This document shows, piece after piece, positions 63,046-64,000 of a DNA stretch of 64,000 nucleotides. The stretch comes from Burkholderia catarinensis. Its GTDB lineage: Bacteria > Pseudomonadota > Gammaproteobacteria > Burkholderiales > Burkholderiaceae. The stretch lies in assembly GCF_001883705.2 (NCBI RefSeq), contig NZ_MDEQ02000004.1, forward strand, positions 1 to 64,000, written 5' to 3'. A model generated the notes under the pieces. That model made no database searches, had not been told where the DNA came from, and saw only the letters and a program-made list of their open reading frames with translations. A program made the position numbers and the translations under genes. Within the stretch, counting starts at the first letter, position 1, and each line of letters begins with the position of its first letter.

Positions 63046-64000
63046 TGAAAGCCGAATCGTTTTCACCGCGCAGATTGTTGCAGAGCATGACGCTCGGCAC
63101 GGCTGTGTCGGTCGCAGTCGCCTTGCTGGCGACCACCGCGTCCGTCGCGCCCGCTGACGCCTTTGCCGCCACTGCGAAGACCCAACAAGCCGCCAAGAAA
63201 AAGGCCGCCGCTCCTGCTTCGTCCGCGAAGAAGAAGTCGGCCACGGTAGCGTCCGACAAATCCGCCAAGGTCGCCGCGGCCGATGCGCCGCGTGCGAAGG
63301 CGTCGCGAAAACGCGTGACGCTCGCGGCGAACGTGCATGGCGGCCACCGCGGCGCGGTCCGCAAGGTCGCGTTCCAGCCGCGCCGGCCGACGGTCGGCCA
63401 GGCGTTCGGCCTGCACGACACGCCCGACGCGCTCGCGCTGCGTTCGAGCGTCGCGTACGTCGTCGACCAGAATTCCGGCGAGCCGCTGTTCGACAAGAAT
63501 TCGCACGCCGTCGTACCGATCGCGTCGATCTCGAAGCTGATGACGGCGATGGTCGTGCTCGACTCGAAGTCGCCGATGGCCGACCAGATCGAAGTCACCG
63601 ACGAAGACCGCGACTACGAGAAGGGCACGGGCTCGCGCCTGTCGGTCGGCTCGGTGCTGTCGCGCGAGGACATGCTGCATATCGCGCTGATGGCGTCGGA
63701 AAACCGTGCGGCCGCCGCGCTGTCGCGTTACTACCCGGGCGGCCGTCCGGCGTTCATCGCCGCGATGAACGCGAAGGCGAAGTCGCTCGGCATGACCGAT
63801 ACGCATTTCGAGAATTCGACGGGCCTGTCGAGTTCGAACGTGTCGAGCGCGCGCGACCTCGTGAAGATGGTCAATGCGGCGTACCAGTACCCGACGATCC
63901 GCCAGTTCTCGACCGATCGTACCTACGAGGTGTACACGGGCAAGCGCAATCTGGTCTACAACAGCACGAACGCGCTGATCCGCGGCAACGGCTCGTGGGA
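63046..64000 (+). CDS. D-alanyl-D-alanine endopeptidase (PBP7/DacA type), N-terminal part
   Basis: The gene runs off the window; 318 codons are visible from ATG 63046. A long N-terminal signal segment (LLQSMTLGTAVSVAVALLATTASVAPADAFA split by short loops) is followed by a Lys/Ala-rich linker to about residue 110. The S11 peptidase domain begins near YVVDQNSGEPLFDKNSHA, with the active Ser in PIASISKLMTAMVV (SxxK) and the SxN motif in MASENRAAAALS. It cuts or trims peptidoglycan crosslinks in the periplasm. The final KTG motif lies beyond the window. Confidence 0.92.

Overview
The window looks like a piece of the main chromosome of a Burkholderia, most likely of the cepacia complex. The evidence is the very high GC content, the housekeeping clusters glnA-ntrB-ntrC and aceE-aceF-lpdA-phasin, the trimeric-type porin, and the many LysR/Lrp-controlled catabolic clusters. 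Species is inferred from general knowledge, not from a search.

Region 1 (1-1650): the end of a class III aminotransferase gene, cysC on the other strand, and a short AT-richer gap. Region 2 (1651-17019): a 15.4 kb genomic island integrated in the 3' end of tRNA-Val(CAC), bounded by a 49-bp exact direct repeat. The tRNA and the phage-type integrase lie at its right end. Inside are: a plasmid-like replication module (AlpA-like HTH protein, TrfA-like initiator, four iterons, DnaA-like boxes, a pyrimidine-rich tract); a structured non-coding segment and a recombinase that looks cut at its N terminus; a three-gene ubiquitin-like operon (small Ubl, E2-like/E1 fusion, DUF6527 protein) diverging from an XRE regulator; an IS110-type transposase remnant; a ClpP-fold serine protease with a small basic partner; two small unknown genes; and a stranded pilus/conjugation block (PilV tip adhesin, small membrane protein, DotA/TraY protein). 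The island therefore looks like a plasmid that integrated, lost most of its transfer genes, and carries a probable anti-phage conjugation system.

Region 3 (17050-27665): amino-acid and acyl-CoA catabolism. An Lrp regulator diverges from an aromatic-type aminotransferase, RidA, a porin and an APC permease. A LysR regulator diverges from an acyl-CoA dehydrogenase, a class III CoA-transferase and an MHS-type transporter.

Region 4 (27666-48300): housekeeping. yggX, and argA and hrpA sharing a 23-bp divergent promoter; a YncE-like beta-propeller, a fatty-acid hydroxylase, an EI24 membrane protein, a MoaB/CinA-type protein and a rhodanese; glnA with a sigma-54/NtrC promoter followed by ntrB and ntrC; an S9 peptidase, xthA, initiator tRNA-Met, an amino-acid racemase, and dinB with a LexA box.

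Region 5 (48301-64000): prlC, folD and an overlapping FixJ-type regulator/PAS histidine kinase pair, back to back with the pyruvate dehydrogenase genes aceE, aceF and lpdA. Then come a phasin gene with a strong promoter flanked by two palindromes, and the start of a D-alanyl-D-alanine endopeptidase gene that runs off the window.
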